DNA from: Bimastos eiseni
Lineage: Eukaryota; Annelida; Clitellata; Crassiclitellata; Lumbricidae
NCBI GenBank assembly: GCA_959347315.1
Contig: OY365807.1
Span: 15,822,874 to 15,886,873 of the forward strand
Direction of reading: 5' to 3'
Length of the DNA: 64,000 nt
In this document: positions 1-14,400 of the stretch, in pieces
Position numbering within the stretch: the first letter of the stretch is position 1
Layout: each line of letters starts with the position of its first letter
The notes under the pieces: model-generated
What the model was told of the DNA's origin: nothing
What the model saw: only the letters and a program-made list of their open reading frames with translations
Database searches by the model: none
Translations under genes and position numbers: made by a program

Positions 1-2370
1 TGAAGTGAAAGCCTCCATCTTACTTAAAGATCTGTCTTTCTTTATATCAGCTTCTCTGGCATCTAACATCAAAGACAAATACCGATTATTTTTTGGGGCA
101 ACAGGTTCACCTGCTGATGTATAAATCCTGTGTCAGAAGTACCCATTAAGTGTTACCCGAGTAGTTGTGTACCGTGTGTGTACTAATGTGTAGCCTTTCT
201 TTAAATTATGTTATATTGTGAAGAGTGGTGACATCAGTGAGTATTTAGAATTTACTCACTTCCTTTTTATGTACTCTAACATTTATTTGGTTATCATATG
301 TAGCTACAAATAATAGCTAACTGCCCTGCCTTCTGCTAAGTTAAAATTTTGGATAGCTAGGATTTAATGACTAATATGATAAGCTGGTTCTGCTGTAATT
401 GCTACAGTCACTATTGCCACATTTAATAATAATTGGTGTATGTATAATAATGGGATTATTGGACATCAAGAGGTCCTGTTTTAATTGTGCTTCTGAATGG
501 TTATTCTGTGAGAAGCACTATGTACCTATTAACATTTTGGTTAACTTATACCATACTCTGATGTATCCCTACATAACCTATTGCAACATGATTTGGACTT
601 CAACGTACGATATATACATCTTAGTATTTCGTTTAATTTTAAAACAAACTGCAGCATAATTACAAGTACAGTATAAACGGATGATGAGAAGTTGTTTATT
701 TAACTCCATTAATTAATCAAAATATATGCCATCAATCTAACTTTTATTTTGGCTTGATTTACTTGTCACCTATTCAACTTCTCTTTAAACATGAAACTAA
801 GCAACTAATTATCCTGTCATATCTAGGAAACAAAGGAAACAAACATATCTAGCAAGACAATAATCTATGTAATCATGTTGGTCAGTTTAATAATTTATCC
901 AACATATCAGATATTCTGTCAAAGTTAACTTACGAATTTCTCATCTTCTTGTAGTTGCATAAATAATGAATGCAGTCAGTGACGCGTATTATCACTACAT
1001 TTAAATGCAGTCGTTTACGAATCATCATTATGAGTTAAAGTGACACATGTTATCATTTTATGACATCTTATTCCAGGCTTGTACAGGTTATAACCTTGGG
1101 CTAGCTTATGGTGTAACCCGAGGCAGGGCAATTGTCCTAGTCTGGGGGCAATTGTCCGTTCCCCGCCTCTGTTATGTGGTTGCTTTGGCAGCAATCATTA
1201 GGTAACTCAATTAATTAATATTATCGGATGGATGTTCCTGTATATTGCCATAAATGCAGAATTTATTTTGTTCTCTGTCATCGTTCACTCCTCTTTGCTG
1301 GTGACTATTGAATTAGTGCTATTCCACTAGTTACTATTATTTAAATTGAATTGTGACATATTTGTGAAACCTAAACTTATATTATAGATATAGACCTGTT
1401 TGTGTATATAGACACACTTGTATTGTTTTTAGCCCAAGGGTTAAATTGACCTTAATGTGCTGTATGTATAATGTAATCAGTATGCCCTGGGACAGTAGAG
1501 ACAATTTTAATGTTCTGTTAATGGTCTTTTGATGTCCAATGATGCCATTGAGGCTGATTGCAGGAGTAGGCACTTGACCTTTCACCTCTTGTCAGGGGCT
1601 TTATGTCTTGGGTTATCAGAGGCGACTGATATGTCCAGGGTTAGACTTTCCAAAAGTTCAAATCGATAGGATTCACTACCAAGTTTGTGTTTTCTGTGGG
1701 TTCTTTCGTGTGACTAAAGTATAACATTAGATGCCGTAGTTTGAACTTGCTTACCTACCCCACTGCTGACCACTATCTGAGTTTTCTGCCAGCTTCACTT
1801 GAACTTATCATCATTTAATGCCTTATGCATTGTGACAACGGCGCTATAGAAGTCATTAGATTCGACTGGAGTCTTTAGAATGGATCCTGAAAGAAGAGGT
1901 TTTTTTCTTATTGCTGTTGTCTTATTTGCACATTTGTCACTAGATTTTTGCATGCAAATTCTTCCGGCTGATAAGAAATGAGTCATTGGCTTGAGGATAG
2001 ATAAATTGAGTAATTGTAAAGGCTGTATTTATGACTTTTTAGGGTCCTTGGTTTTTGAATTACTGTTTTTTTATGACCAAATTTAGTGGGCAAACCTTGC
2101 ACAAGCCATAGCCCTGACAAGTTTGATGTCTAGCCAATGTCTTGGTAACTACATATGCAGGTGGGGCATGTCCGAAATGACCTCTAAGATCTTTCCTTTC
2201 ATGGATTGCAAACAGGTATCCTGTTGTTGGATTGCTTTGGCTGTGTCTGTACTTGACCGAATGATTCTCATATCCTAGATCTGAAGAGTTTCTATTGAGT
2301 AGTGTGAACAACCATCACCTTGCCCTTACCTCTTTGCTTGTTGTGGATTGAAATGTATTTTCCAATTCAG
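1..2370. other. Upstream flank of the SLC7 gene, no gene recognised
   Basis: AT-rich sequence with only short uninformative reading frames. The 12-base word GGGCAATTGTCC occurs twice near 1127-1157, flanked by GAGGC and GCCTC, which suggests a small degraded inverted-repeat element. The polypyrimidine tract and AG at 2369-2370 look like a splice acceptor for the first coding exon of the SLC7 gene, so a non-coding first exon and the promoter may lie in this stretch, but I could not place them. Confidence 0.5.
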
Positions 2371-2422
2371 ATTGACTGAGGACTGTTTGACTTCAAACAG
2401 AGGACGTTTAGAAGTCGAACGT

Positions 2423-5400
2423 ATGATGGGAGATGGTCGTAAGCAGACCTACCAGGTCAACTCCTCAAAGGGGAATGACAACAAGACAGGAGAAGCAGCA
2501 GTGGAGAACGAGGTGAAGCTGAAGAAGAACCTGACGCTGGTCAATGGCGTTGGCATCATTGTTGGAAGTATCATTGGGTCCGGAATCTTCCTTACACCAA
2601 GAGGCGTCATGATGCATGCTGGATCGGTAAGTTCTCTTGGCCTAAAATGCCACACAGAATCTGTTCTGCCTTTTTTGTTGAGCATGTTAAAAAGAAAAGA
2701 AGCAGATGAACTATAATAATTTATTGAACGAAAATATATTTCATTGAAAAAATGTTTATATTTGAAAATAATTTAGAATATTGCATATTTATTTAATTGA
2801 ATTCAATAAAAGTGTCGCCCCGGAAAAATGGCATAATTTCCGCCGTAGGCCATTGCCTACTTCGCCTACGCCTAGATCAGGGCCTGGGTGTTGCTTCATC
2901 AAGATTTGTAGAATTTATGGTATAGATAGCAATATTAATCGGTAAGTGCAGTTGGCATGCTGTAGGATTTGAGTGTCATGTGCTGACATGGACATCTGCA
3001 TTTTTGCCATATGTATGACAAATTAGGTTAAAAGAAGAGCATAGAAAAGATACATAAAGCAGGATGTAGATGCTGTGTGGCATAATAGGGTGAACATAAG
3101 TGGGCAATATACATTGTACAATTAGTCTAAAATTTCAGTTTTATTATTCAGTTGGATTGTAGGCGTATTATACATGCCCTGATAAGTGGCCAAAGTGAAA
3201 TAATAAATTGTTAAATCAGTGAACAAAGCTTGTTGTCACATGTTACAGTCTGAGGTCTAAGCTCATAAAAATGAATAATAACAAATTGAGTTGAATAACA
3301 GACCTAAGTTCATCTTTGGACTTCTAGTTTTGAGTGTGTTAAAATGAGCGTTTGTACGCAGCCTGTGAGAGCCTATCAAAGCTAAAAACCCACGGTTGAT
3401 TCTGAGAATATGTTGGTAGTCTAATGACTTCTGTAGTGTCATTATCATAATGCACAGACAGCTTCAATGAATGATCACTTCAAGTGAGATCATAGTCAGT
3501 CGTGATCCGTCAGAAACATCGGGTCGACAGACATCATATATACAGATTGTGCAAATATATGCATCAGTATTACAAAGGTGTCTATGTTTTTGTATTTATG
3601 TTTTCATATTTGTATTTTTATGTGTCTTTACACACACGCACACACACGTACGCACATATACATGCACACTTGTAACTGTGTGTTGCGGATTAATATGTAT
3701 GTATGCCTTTCTTTGCATGTGTATATTTCATATATGCAAGGATGTGAATAACTGGAAATTTAAATGACACCTTTCTGAGAAACTTATGAAAGTGCTGCTT
3801 TAAATGTTATCCAATTGAAGATGTATAGAATTAAAAGAGTGCTAAATTTAGTTATTGAATTGATATTTTATGTCAGGTTGGAATGTCTTTGGTCATTTGG
3901 TTGGCCTGTGGACTTCTTTCACTCATTGGTGCTCTGTGTTATGCCGAATTGGGCACCACAATTGTGCGTTCGGGTGGCGATTATGCCTACATCCTAGAAT
4001 CTTTTGGTCCTCTTCTTGCCTTCCTTCAATTGTGGGTGAGTTATTTTTTAATGGTGTGGTGAAATTGAAAATTTGCCTTAATTTCGTTCCATTAAGTTTC
4101 GACAGTATGATGCATTAATAATACCATAGAAATTGAACCAGATAAGGTTTGCCATTTAAGTACATTGCATTAAAATTACTTGAGAGGGAAATGTTGAGTC
4201 AGCCATTGAAGAATCAGTTGAGGTATATTTTGTTCATAGATCGAAGGATTTAGGTCTACTCAGATAAGTCAACATTGGGCAATTAACGTTTACACGCATT
4301 TGAACTGCTGTTGAGAACTGGCGAACAAGGAACACGTTTTTCGGAATGTTGAAGTGTTGCATTGTTGATTTATCCAAAACTTCTGACAAATATCAGAAGC
4401 CGATCCCACAGGAGCAGTATTGCCATGGGTGTTGAAACTTAGCCTCCCGGTGGAACTGTGATTGATGACACTCAGGCCTAAACTGAGGAGTTTGAAACCC
4501 TTCTCACAATGCAAGGAAGGAGGGTGGGACAACAGGACATGGACAATACATTGCAACAGAAAATTTGCAATTACCTCTTAAAACTGCCATTATGTGCACA
4601 TTGAAGTCTGGAAACAAGTGTCATCCTCAGTCATCTGTAGAGGGCTAAAAAGCTTAATCTTCAGGGTAGGCTCAGTAAGGGAGTGTTGGCAACTGCTAGG
4701 AAATGGAGAATTCCAAATGGTGCACTGACAGGTGTTGTCCTCATCATGTAGCCTGTCTACTGTTGTAAGATATTCCTATCTATTTTGGCCATGGAACCCT
4801 ATTGATCTCAAAATTGTTTGGCAGAACCCCATCCAAAACTAACCATGTTCTATTATAGGTACAAACGCTTGTGAATGCAGATAATTATAGGTTTAGGCCC
4901 AAATTAGATTAATAACAACGCAAATATCAATGAAAACGACATGAATTCTCTTTCGTATTTAGTTATACACAGATCTTAAGCAAAAGGCTTCCTATGAGAA
5001 ATTCATATTATTTATTTTTAAATTTTAATGTTTTGAAGCTCATTGTTCACACTGTCTGCAGAATCCTTGTCTTCACTTCACGAAACCTTAGGGTTCCGCG
5101 GGACACAGTTTGGGAAATACTCTTCTAGATTTGTAAATAGTGTCTAGAAAAGTCGAAGCTAAGTGCAATCAGAAGATCGTCTTGTAGCAGAGCTCTTTGC
5201 CTGGATGAAGCCAAAAAGTGTATTGTGCTCAGAACCAGACATGATTATGTGTCACTGGGTGTCATTTTATGCCAATCCCAAATGTGGATAAAAGAAGAGG
5301 TTTCGGTGGTAAGATACAGATGGTACAGAGTACTACAGACCAGTAAACAAAGAGTCAAGCATGTGAAACATCTCACATGGCATATGAGAGTCATAAGGAG

Positions 5401-8400
5401 ATTTGAGGAATGGTGATGATGACATACATTTGAAATGATAACAGCTGAATGTTCAACAACTGAAGACTTATTTATGATTGACTCAGCAGGCTGTGAGACC
5501 ACGCACTTGAAAAAACAGAGGAAGTAGAAGAAGGCTGCTGTGCATTCTACATTAGTTTCTAGTGTTACAAGACACCAGTTTAGCCAAGTATTGATTGCTC
5601 AGCCATCTGAGCATCTGCTAGCCATTGATTGACATTCAACTGTATTTCAGACTATTACAATGAATTGTGATTTGTGATATGGCTTTTGTGATAGTTCATA
5701 CGATTTCTGCTTTAACTCTTTAACATCGCTTTCCCATTCACATTTAGTCTAGTATTTTCATTAAAGTTTTAAGCAATGAGAAATTAGTGTTTTAGGTTAG
5801 CAGCTTAAAAAACAGTCAACATTGTTTCCATTTTACTTATGGCATTTATTTTTTTACATGGTTGTGCAAACTTTCAAATAAAGTAAAGAAATTAAGCTGC
5901 TGTTTTAGGGTTTAGTATAATTTTGTATTTGCATGCTCACTATATTTGTTTAGTCTGAAATATTTTGTGTTTGTTGTGGTACGTGTAATACTTGTCTGTA
6001 CATCTTCGGTCATAGGTTATTCACTTTAAATATGTTTTGTCTTGTCCCAAGGAAGGGAGGGAGGCTTAGTTAGTTGATGTTATTTTAATGTTATTAAACG
6101 AAAACTTGTACTAGACTGTTTGCGAATACAATCAGGGTATGTAAGCTTATAGTAGGGTGGAGCTAAGTGTAACATAATATTTTTCCATTTGTGTTTCTAA
6201 TCGTATTAGTTTCCAAGCATTTTCAGTGCACAAAACATGCAAAATCGTTTCTGTCTTCTGTTGACAAAAAAGATTTAAAATATTGACATTTACAAATTAT
6301 TTAGTGAATACACAATTTGTTTCCTGGGCAGTTACATATATGTTTGACCCATATGCTGCAGGCTGTCTAGCGGCTTGTGTGGTATCGCACCAACATTGGG
6401 TTAACAGTTAATCCTTAGCTACTTAAACACATGCACAGACCAGAAGATGTTGGCATAGAGTGGCAACAAAAAAATCAGTGGAAAGACATAAAGAGAAGCA
6501 GATTGTGCATCAGCCACAAGTAATCAAAAGCCCGAGTTGAGCAAAATACCATCCATACACACAGACAAATTAACTAGTTGAGAGGATGACAACAATATGG
6601 TCTTGCAGTACCAACAACCAAAATTTAGTCTGAACACAAGTTAATGACAGCAACTTAATACAGTTGACATTTCCAACTAGTTCTATTCTATGCACTGTAT
6701 GTAAATATATAATATATGTACTACAGATAATTTGCCCACACCTATCATCATCGTCGTCGTTGGTGTCCATTTTGCGTATATGACCGTTGTTCTTCATGCT
6801 TCTCTGTCCTGGCCCTGGCCTGTATGATGTCCAAGCCGGTGTGTAGTTTTCATGATGCATATTAAATATCTATCATCTTGTTTCTTTATGGCCGACATAT
6901 CTGCACCCGTTCGACCGACCCTTCTCTTGTTTACAGGCTAGGGACTGGCTGTGCTGTTGTAATCAGTTGTTGTGGTTTAACATCAGTTTTCCTTCTCATA
7001 TCTCTATTCCTCTCCTGAGGTACCCACTGGTCAGTGGGGGCCAGGTTTATTATGATGAGGGCCTGATCTCGCCATGCCACAACTTCGTCAATGAGTATAT
7101 GCAGTTTTTCAAGGAGGTGGTGTTACCACTCACCACCCCAATGCACTCTGGTGGAGTTGCCGATGTTGGTCAGCGACCACTTGTTTCATCATGGACAACT
7201 TCCCGCTTATTTTGTAGCTACCCTTCATACTGAGGGGCACTCCACTATCCACCACCCATGAACATGCTGGTTTTCATTATATAGTACAGCTCTGTCCATG
7301 CCTATACATAAATACAAATACATTTGGTATATATGCCCATCATGTGCTTCCCTTTAAACCTGAGGATTTGTTTTTGCATTTGATGAGAGATGATGCATTG
7401 ATCTGTCAATTCCATAGGTATGAAGTGCTTCTTTCGTTTATTTTTCAAATAGTCCATGTGAAATTGACAGGCAATTTCTCTCAGCTCCATAGCAAAGGTG
7501 CTGCACACTTCTTTCACCAGTTTTGATGGAGGCCACCAGGCACACTTGATCAATTTATATTCATCCAGTTGTAAGGCAGCTGTTGCTGACATCTTGTTTA
7601 ATATCGAGCATCAAGTTCACATGCAATACAACGTAATAATCATATGACTGGAATGGGCCATACTGAACAACCTTAGATTTAGCACAAAAGTCTTGTAGAA
7701 TTCTAATGGTGCGGGGAGGAAAATTGCGAGTCCTGTTAATGGACAGAGTTCCCCAAATGCTTATCGTGGGAGTCAAGATCAGGAGCAAATGGGATGAATG
7801 CACACGTCACTACTCTTTCAGCTATAGAAATATATAAATAAAATACAATACAAGATCTCTTCGTACCGGAACCTGTGACATTGAGCTTCCCCTAAAGACA
7901 ATCAGATTTATATTTCCAGAATATTGTATTAACGATCGGGCTACCATCACAATAGCTGATCTCGAACATCAAGCGACATTGCAAAGAACTGCGATTAAGA
8001 TTACAACCTTCTGTCATCTGATGAATGATCCAGTGAGGAAAGAGAGCATCATGATGAAACACATTTTTATACATTTCACTTCGTTTATATTATTGAAATC
8101 TATTATTTTGCGCTCTTTTATATCTTTTGTATGAATTGTGTAAGGGAGTGGACATGTAGCTTGGGTAACAAATGCTTTACTTACTTGCTTTACTTTACTT
8201 AACTTACTTACGTGGGATAATAAATTGCAGTTTCCTTACCTGTTGCCTGTGACTTTCCTTTGTTCTTCAGGTGAATCTGATCGTCATACGACCGACTATA
8301 CAGGCAATTGTTGCTTTGACATTCGCTAACTACGCTTTGAAACCCGTATATGAATGGTGTGATCCCCCGTTGGCTGCAGCCAAACTGCTAGCTGCACTGT

Positions 8401-11400
8401 GCATAAGTGAGTGGATGGTTTTATTAGTACAATGCAAATGAAGTATACTTGTACCTTTTTCTTTAAAAAATTGAGATAATGATCGAATTAAAATTCTGTC
8501 ATTTATTGTTATAATTATGTTATTTTTTGTTTCATTGTATAAATGTTAATTTATATTGTAGTAAAAATTCTATTTAATTATGTATAATTATCATTTATGT
8601 CATGACTGCTCTTTAGTTCTATTTACAGATATTTAGATAATTCTAATAATTAATGCTGTAGCAATTCTATTGATTTATGTTTTCGCTAGTTGATGTCATT
8701 GTTCACTGTTATTATTCCACAAGGCTCAACTCACATTGCTTTCGATGCAGCCTTCTTTGTCAATGTGAAAGGCAGCCATTGTTTGCTCTGTCATCCTTCT
8801 TATCAAGGGATGTCACAAGGGTTTCATTTCTGTATGGCCTTCTGCATTGCTTGTCAAACAGTTGTTCGTAATTGTGGTCAATTGGTCATTTCATATTGCC
8901 ATCTGGCTGCCTCTCCTTCCCTTTTTGATGTCCAAAGGTCAGCTTCTGATGTGTGGTCCTGATGTTGATGAATATTTGGTGAAGTTTTGAGAATCACATT
9001 TAAATTTCTTTTATGTTGCCGATAAACATATCAGTCTACTTTGCAATCTCCACCAACTATTGTCGAATGAAGTCACCGTCTGGGAAAACTTGGTTGCACG
9101 CAATGAGACAAACTCGAAGCGATTGTGGTCATGTATATCCAGATGCTCTTTTCGACCGCCAGAGCTCTTTTACAGCCAGCGACTTCCTCGTGATGATTTC
9201 TATGATGATGGATAACCTATGTACTTCTACTGCTGATTCGTCTCCACTTTTGACTGCATTTACCCTTGATGGATTTCAACCGATTCTGGAAATTGATCTT
9301 TTGATGTTTACTCATTTCTTACTTTAGGTCTTGTCAACTGGAGTCTTTGCTGATATCGATGGTACTGTGCTTATTTAAAGATCTCTCCAAAGGCTATCTA
9401 CTGGTTATATGCTGGCCAAGCACCCAAGTATTTATGTGACCTCATCCCTGTGCCATCCTCTGCCACTTCTCATCAACCACTACACTCACTTGACTGGCAT
9501 GATCTTTTGTCCTGCGTGCGAGTATTACTCTGACTAAGACATGATCCTTTGCCTTTATTGACCCTAAACTATGGAACCAGTGCCCTCCTTCAAAACATTC
9601 CCCATACTAACAAGGGAGCGAAGTACCTGTTTTCATTGTCTTAAAACCGCTTTTTTCTATGGGTCTCTTGCACTGGAAGCGCCTCTGATTGGCATGCACT
9701 GCGCAAGGTGCTATATAAATTTATTAATACAATGCAATACTTTATTGTATGTTCTTCAAGTCTTCATGGATGAATTGGAATGGGTGGAGGTTGCGCAGTT
9801 TTAATTTTTTGTGCAGGAATATATAGTTTTGAATGTTCTGCTTTTCAGCACTTCTCACATTCATAAATGCTCGTAGTGTTCGCTGGGCGACTCGCATACA
9901 GGATATTTTTACAATAGCCAAGCTACTTGCTTTATCGATAATCATCATCACAGGACTGGCACTGATTGGAATGGGTAGGTTTAAACAAGTTTTATATATT
10001 TTATTTGATCATGGATTATAAATAGCAGGCATATTCATTCAATAAACAAAGAAAATTATGCTGAAATCATATACATTGCACAAACTTTAAGAAATTTTTA
10101 GGCTTAATTTATAAGTAAACTGGGCCTATAAAAGTCATTTTGCTAACCATTGTATACATTCCATTAAGCCCCTCTTCTGTTTTAATCTTTATTTAACCCT
10201 TTTGCATCCTAGATTGTGGATATATCCAACAAAGTAAAATAAATGATAGTACCTTGGATTCCGGTTTTATCCAGTGACTTCACATTGCCTGTGTTAAAAC
10301 CTTGGTACGCAAAATAATACAATTATTTGTGCCATTTTTTTATTAATTCCATTAACTAAGCTTGTTTAGTTGTTATAATTGTCTGGGATCTGTGTGCTTC
10401 AATCAATAAACAAAGCATCTTTATGTAAAGTCTTCTATGAATATTTTTGGTATATTTTGCCAGGAAATGTTGAATATTTTGACAACGTTTTTGAAGACAC
10501 GACGACTGATGTTGGTGAATTGTCTCTAGCTGTTTATGCTGGTCTGTTTGCTTATGCCGGATGGTAAGCACTACTACGTTCAATTTAGCCACATTTGATC
10601 TAAGTTAGGTGTTGAAAATTGTCTATGAATTTTGGAAACAGCTCAAAGTTCAAAATGCCACCATGCATTGTGTAATAAGAAACTAAATAGTTTTGACTAG
10701 TGGCTAAAATTAATTTAGAAAGAATAGTCATGTAACCCATAAGTAACATTTGATAGCTAAATTATTGTGTTGGTGCATGCTCCAAACTCTTCATTCTATC
10801 CTGAGGGCCGTGTTTGATAAAGTTCATTAGCAAACATATTATTATTGTTTACTTTCAATCAATCAATATTGGTTTGTCAGTGTTAAAGGTTGTCATATAT
10901 ACAATGCTTACAAACATCTAGTGTTTATCTATGAGGAGTTGCTGAAATTAATGCTCACTTGTGGGTCTAAATAGGGTTTTATTTAAATTGTATTTTTATT
11001 TTGTTGGCTTTGATTGGTGAGGATTTTTAGTCTATTATTGTTGTTTAAATACTTTTCTCTTTTAAATAAATACAGAGGGCCTTTGGATCATTAGTTAAAA
11101 TGCGTGTACACGAGGCGAGAGGTAAAGTTCCAGTTGTCCCTGGTGATGAGTAGATGATGCTCATGCACTCGGGGCTTTAGCTGGTAGCTGGTAGCTGCTG
11201 TTTCGTGGAGGAGGCTATTCTATATTATTATTGTTATTATAATCGATTTTAAAAAAATATTGTAACTATGTTCACTGCAAATGAACATGACATCAAGATA
11301 TTTTGTTCAACTCATACTTGGTTGTTATTGTTTGAAATTTTAGGAATTTCCTCAATTTTGTGACTGATGAAATGAAGGATCCATTTCGTGATATGCCACG

Positions 11401-14400
11401 TGCAATCTACATCTCCATTCCACTTGTAACAGTCATCTACGTCTTGGCAAATGTCGCCTACTGTGCTATTCTTTCACCTGCAGAAATCAAGGCATCAAAT
11501 GCGGTTGCCATGGTAATTTATGCATTTTCATTGCATGTTTGCAACACTCATAGACGGTTTCATGTTCTAGAGATCAACTGTTTTGATTTGATCCCACGTT
11601 CTGAGTTTCTGGTTGTTGTATAGTTTGCAAGTAAAGGTGTGACACCTTGTTGTTTGCAGCAGTTGCAGGCATGCAACGGGTGAGAAAATGAGCCAACGAC
11701 AGTACTTTAACCTTTGTCCTCCTACAAATTGCTTCCTGTCTTACCCAGATTGGCATGTGTTTATAGTTGCCTTTTCCTACAATTGTATTTGATTGTATTT
11801 AAGCATTTATAAAGCACCTGTAGTGGGATGAATCATTCATAAGCGCTGCCATAGTGCAGGGCCCCACGAAAAGAAACAGGTCTTGAGAAAAGTGAGAGAC
11901 TGCTAGATAGAATTTTCGAGCAAGAAAGAGAAAGTGTTTTCCAGCGCAAGGGACCAATTGAAGCAGGAGATCTTAGTAAATATTGGAGGAGCGATGGCTG
12001 TCGAAGCATGAAGATGGTTGATATTGGCTGTCAGTAGTTCAAGGAATTCACTCAGAGTGAAAGCAGGAATTTCAGTGCAATGCAAAGGCTGGCCAAGTAG
12101 CCCCATGACAGATGACCACAGGGATTCTTGTTACCTGCTTTTCCCAGTGAGCTGCCTCTTTGTGATGGTATAGACAATGGAGGGCACGAAGATGGGCAGT
12201 CTAGGCCAGCCGATCACTGGCTTCGATTGGCTACAAATGGCCATTGTATTATAATTTGCTGATTTTCAGCTGAGCTAATCACCTTGTGTATGAGGCACTG
12301 CCATTTGGAAGTCTCATTAGTTTACGTTACATTAATGAAAATGCTGAAGAGTTCATTTCTCTGATGTGATAGATTTGCAACACTAGATTTGTTGACTCTG
12401 GTCTTCAGCAGGAAGTCGCTGAATCACTTTGTTTTTTCTTCAGATTTTCGGCAATCGTGTTTTTGGTGTGATGGCTTGGATTGTTCCGGTTTTTGTGTCC
12501 TTATCAACGTTTGGTGGTGTTAATGGCCTTCTCTTCACTTCTGGAAGGTTATGAAGTTTCAAACTGCTATCCATTTTATTGACCAGTTGAGGGACACTGA
12601 GTTAATGCTTTAGTTTAAAATTTTGTTGAATTTTTTGGTTTAGGCTTCAAAGTTTCAAACCACTTGTTTTTTTTCTAATGAATTTGGTTATTTCATTTCT
12701 GATTTAAGATAGTGCCAGTATCTAATGATAACCTTGTCCCTCATCAAGCAGTTGTGGTTTCAGTAATGGACCCACACAGTTTTTACTGTACCAGGTGGCC
12801 AATTGTACAATTGGCAACTTATGAAAATTGATGTTCTAAGAATTCTATTATATAATGATCTGATAATTCTATTAATTAATATTATTTTGATAAATATTAA
12901 ATATATACTCGACTATAAGTCGATTCAAGTATAAGTCGAAAAAAAGTGCAATTTTTGGACAAAAATAACGTCCAAAATTGACAATTCGAATATAAGTCGA
13001 ACCAAAAAAAATCAAAAACGAGTGATAAATCGAGAGATATAGCCTAATATCTGCTGTCTTTCAGCAGAGAAGTTCAGCGGATTTCTCCACGAAATATATA
13101 TTTTTCTATGGGCAGATCAATATTAATGCATGTGTCCGTCATAAATCGAGAGCTATAGCCTGATATATGTTGTCTTTCGGCGGAGAAGTTCAGCGAATTT
13201 CGCAAAATATATATTTTACTATGGGCAGATCAATATTAATGCATGCGGCCATCATAAATCAAGATTTTTAGTTTGATATCTTCTGTGGAATGTTGAATAT
13301 TCATTTCAAAAATCTCCCATTATTTTGTCTCTTGAGCATAAGTCGAAAGACCTATTTCACCGTCCAGAAATAGTCTTAAATTTCTCGACTTATAGTCGAG
13401 TATATATGGTAATTGCATTATTTGATGCCCACATAATTTAAATCATAATTAATTAAGATTGAATTGATTCTCTAAATATGTTTGGTCAGGTATCAAAGAA
13501 CTCTGCAGTTTTTGTCAGCGGGCTGAAGCATAGCAGTGTATTTGGCAGCACACCTGATCTGTGATTGTCGGTTTGAAGCTGCTGTGTGTATTCTAAGCAA
13601 CTACCTTTATCTCTGTCACCAAGCAGTGGGATTTTATATTGCTATTTATATTTATATTTTATATTACTAGCAAAAGCTAGTAAATGATCAACATTTGCCC
13701 TGTGTATAAGATGTAAATTTCATGCAATGCTGTCTGAAGAGCATGAGCTGGTAAATGAATGTATAACATATATCCAACTATGGGAGGACATAGAAGCTGT
13801 ACTCCCCTTTACTTAACTGTATGTGCTGTTGTGCAGGTTTGTGGCACACACATTTGTCAATATGCCCTCTGTCAGTGATTAATTCTAATAATTAATTTGT
13901 ATGCTATTTGAAGGTTATTCTTTGTCGGAGCTTGTGAAGGTCATCTGCCAGAAATCTTTGGTATGATCCACGTGCGAAGATTCACTCCACTTCCTGCAAT
14001 GATTTTTACCGTAAGGGGCATGGTCACCTTTTCTGATCTGTTAGGAAGCTATGATTGAGCAATGAGCATCTTGTACAGGTTCTCAAAGGGTCCTATTTAT
14101 ATGTCAGTGCTTGACCAAACCAACTGACCAGTGTCTTCAAGTTGTATGGTGACCCAGACTGTTCTTTGCCATGCCCTTGTATGTTCCAGTATAATTCATG
14201 CATACTTACATATTACCATATATGCACCGTATCAGTTTGTATGTGTGCATATGTATTGTAATTAGAAAAACCTGCAAGAAGTGGTCTTTGTTTAAGCCAA
14301 GAATGATGTTATGTGCCCACAAAGAACTGAAAATTTATCAGTTTGTAAACATTGCACAAGTAACTAGAAGTGTTGCCAGTGGACACACGTAGAGCCTAAC

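Noticed and set aside
8690..9327. 90-aa and 104-aa plus-strand frames in SLC7 intron 3
   Set aside because: No recognisable family. They lie next to a decayed LINE 3' end and are probably chance or transposon-derived frames.
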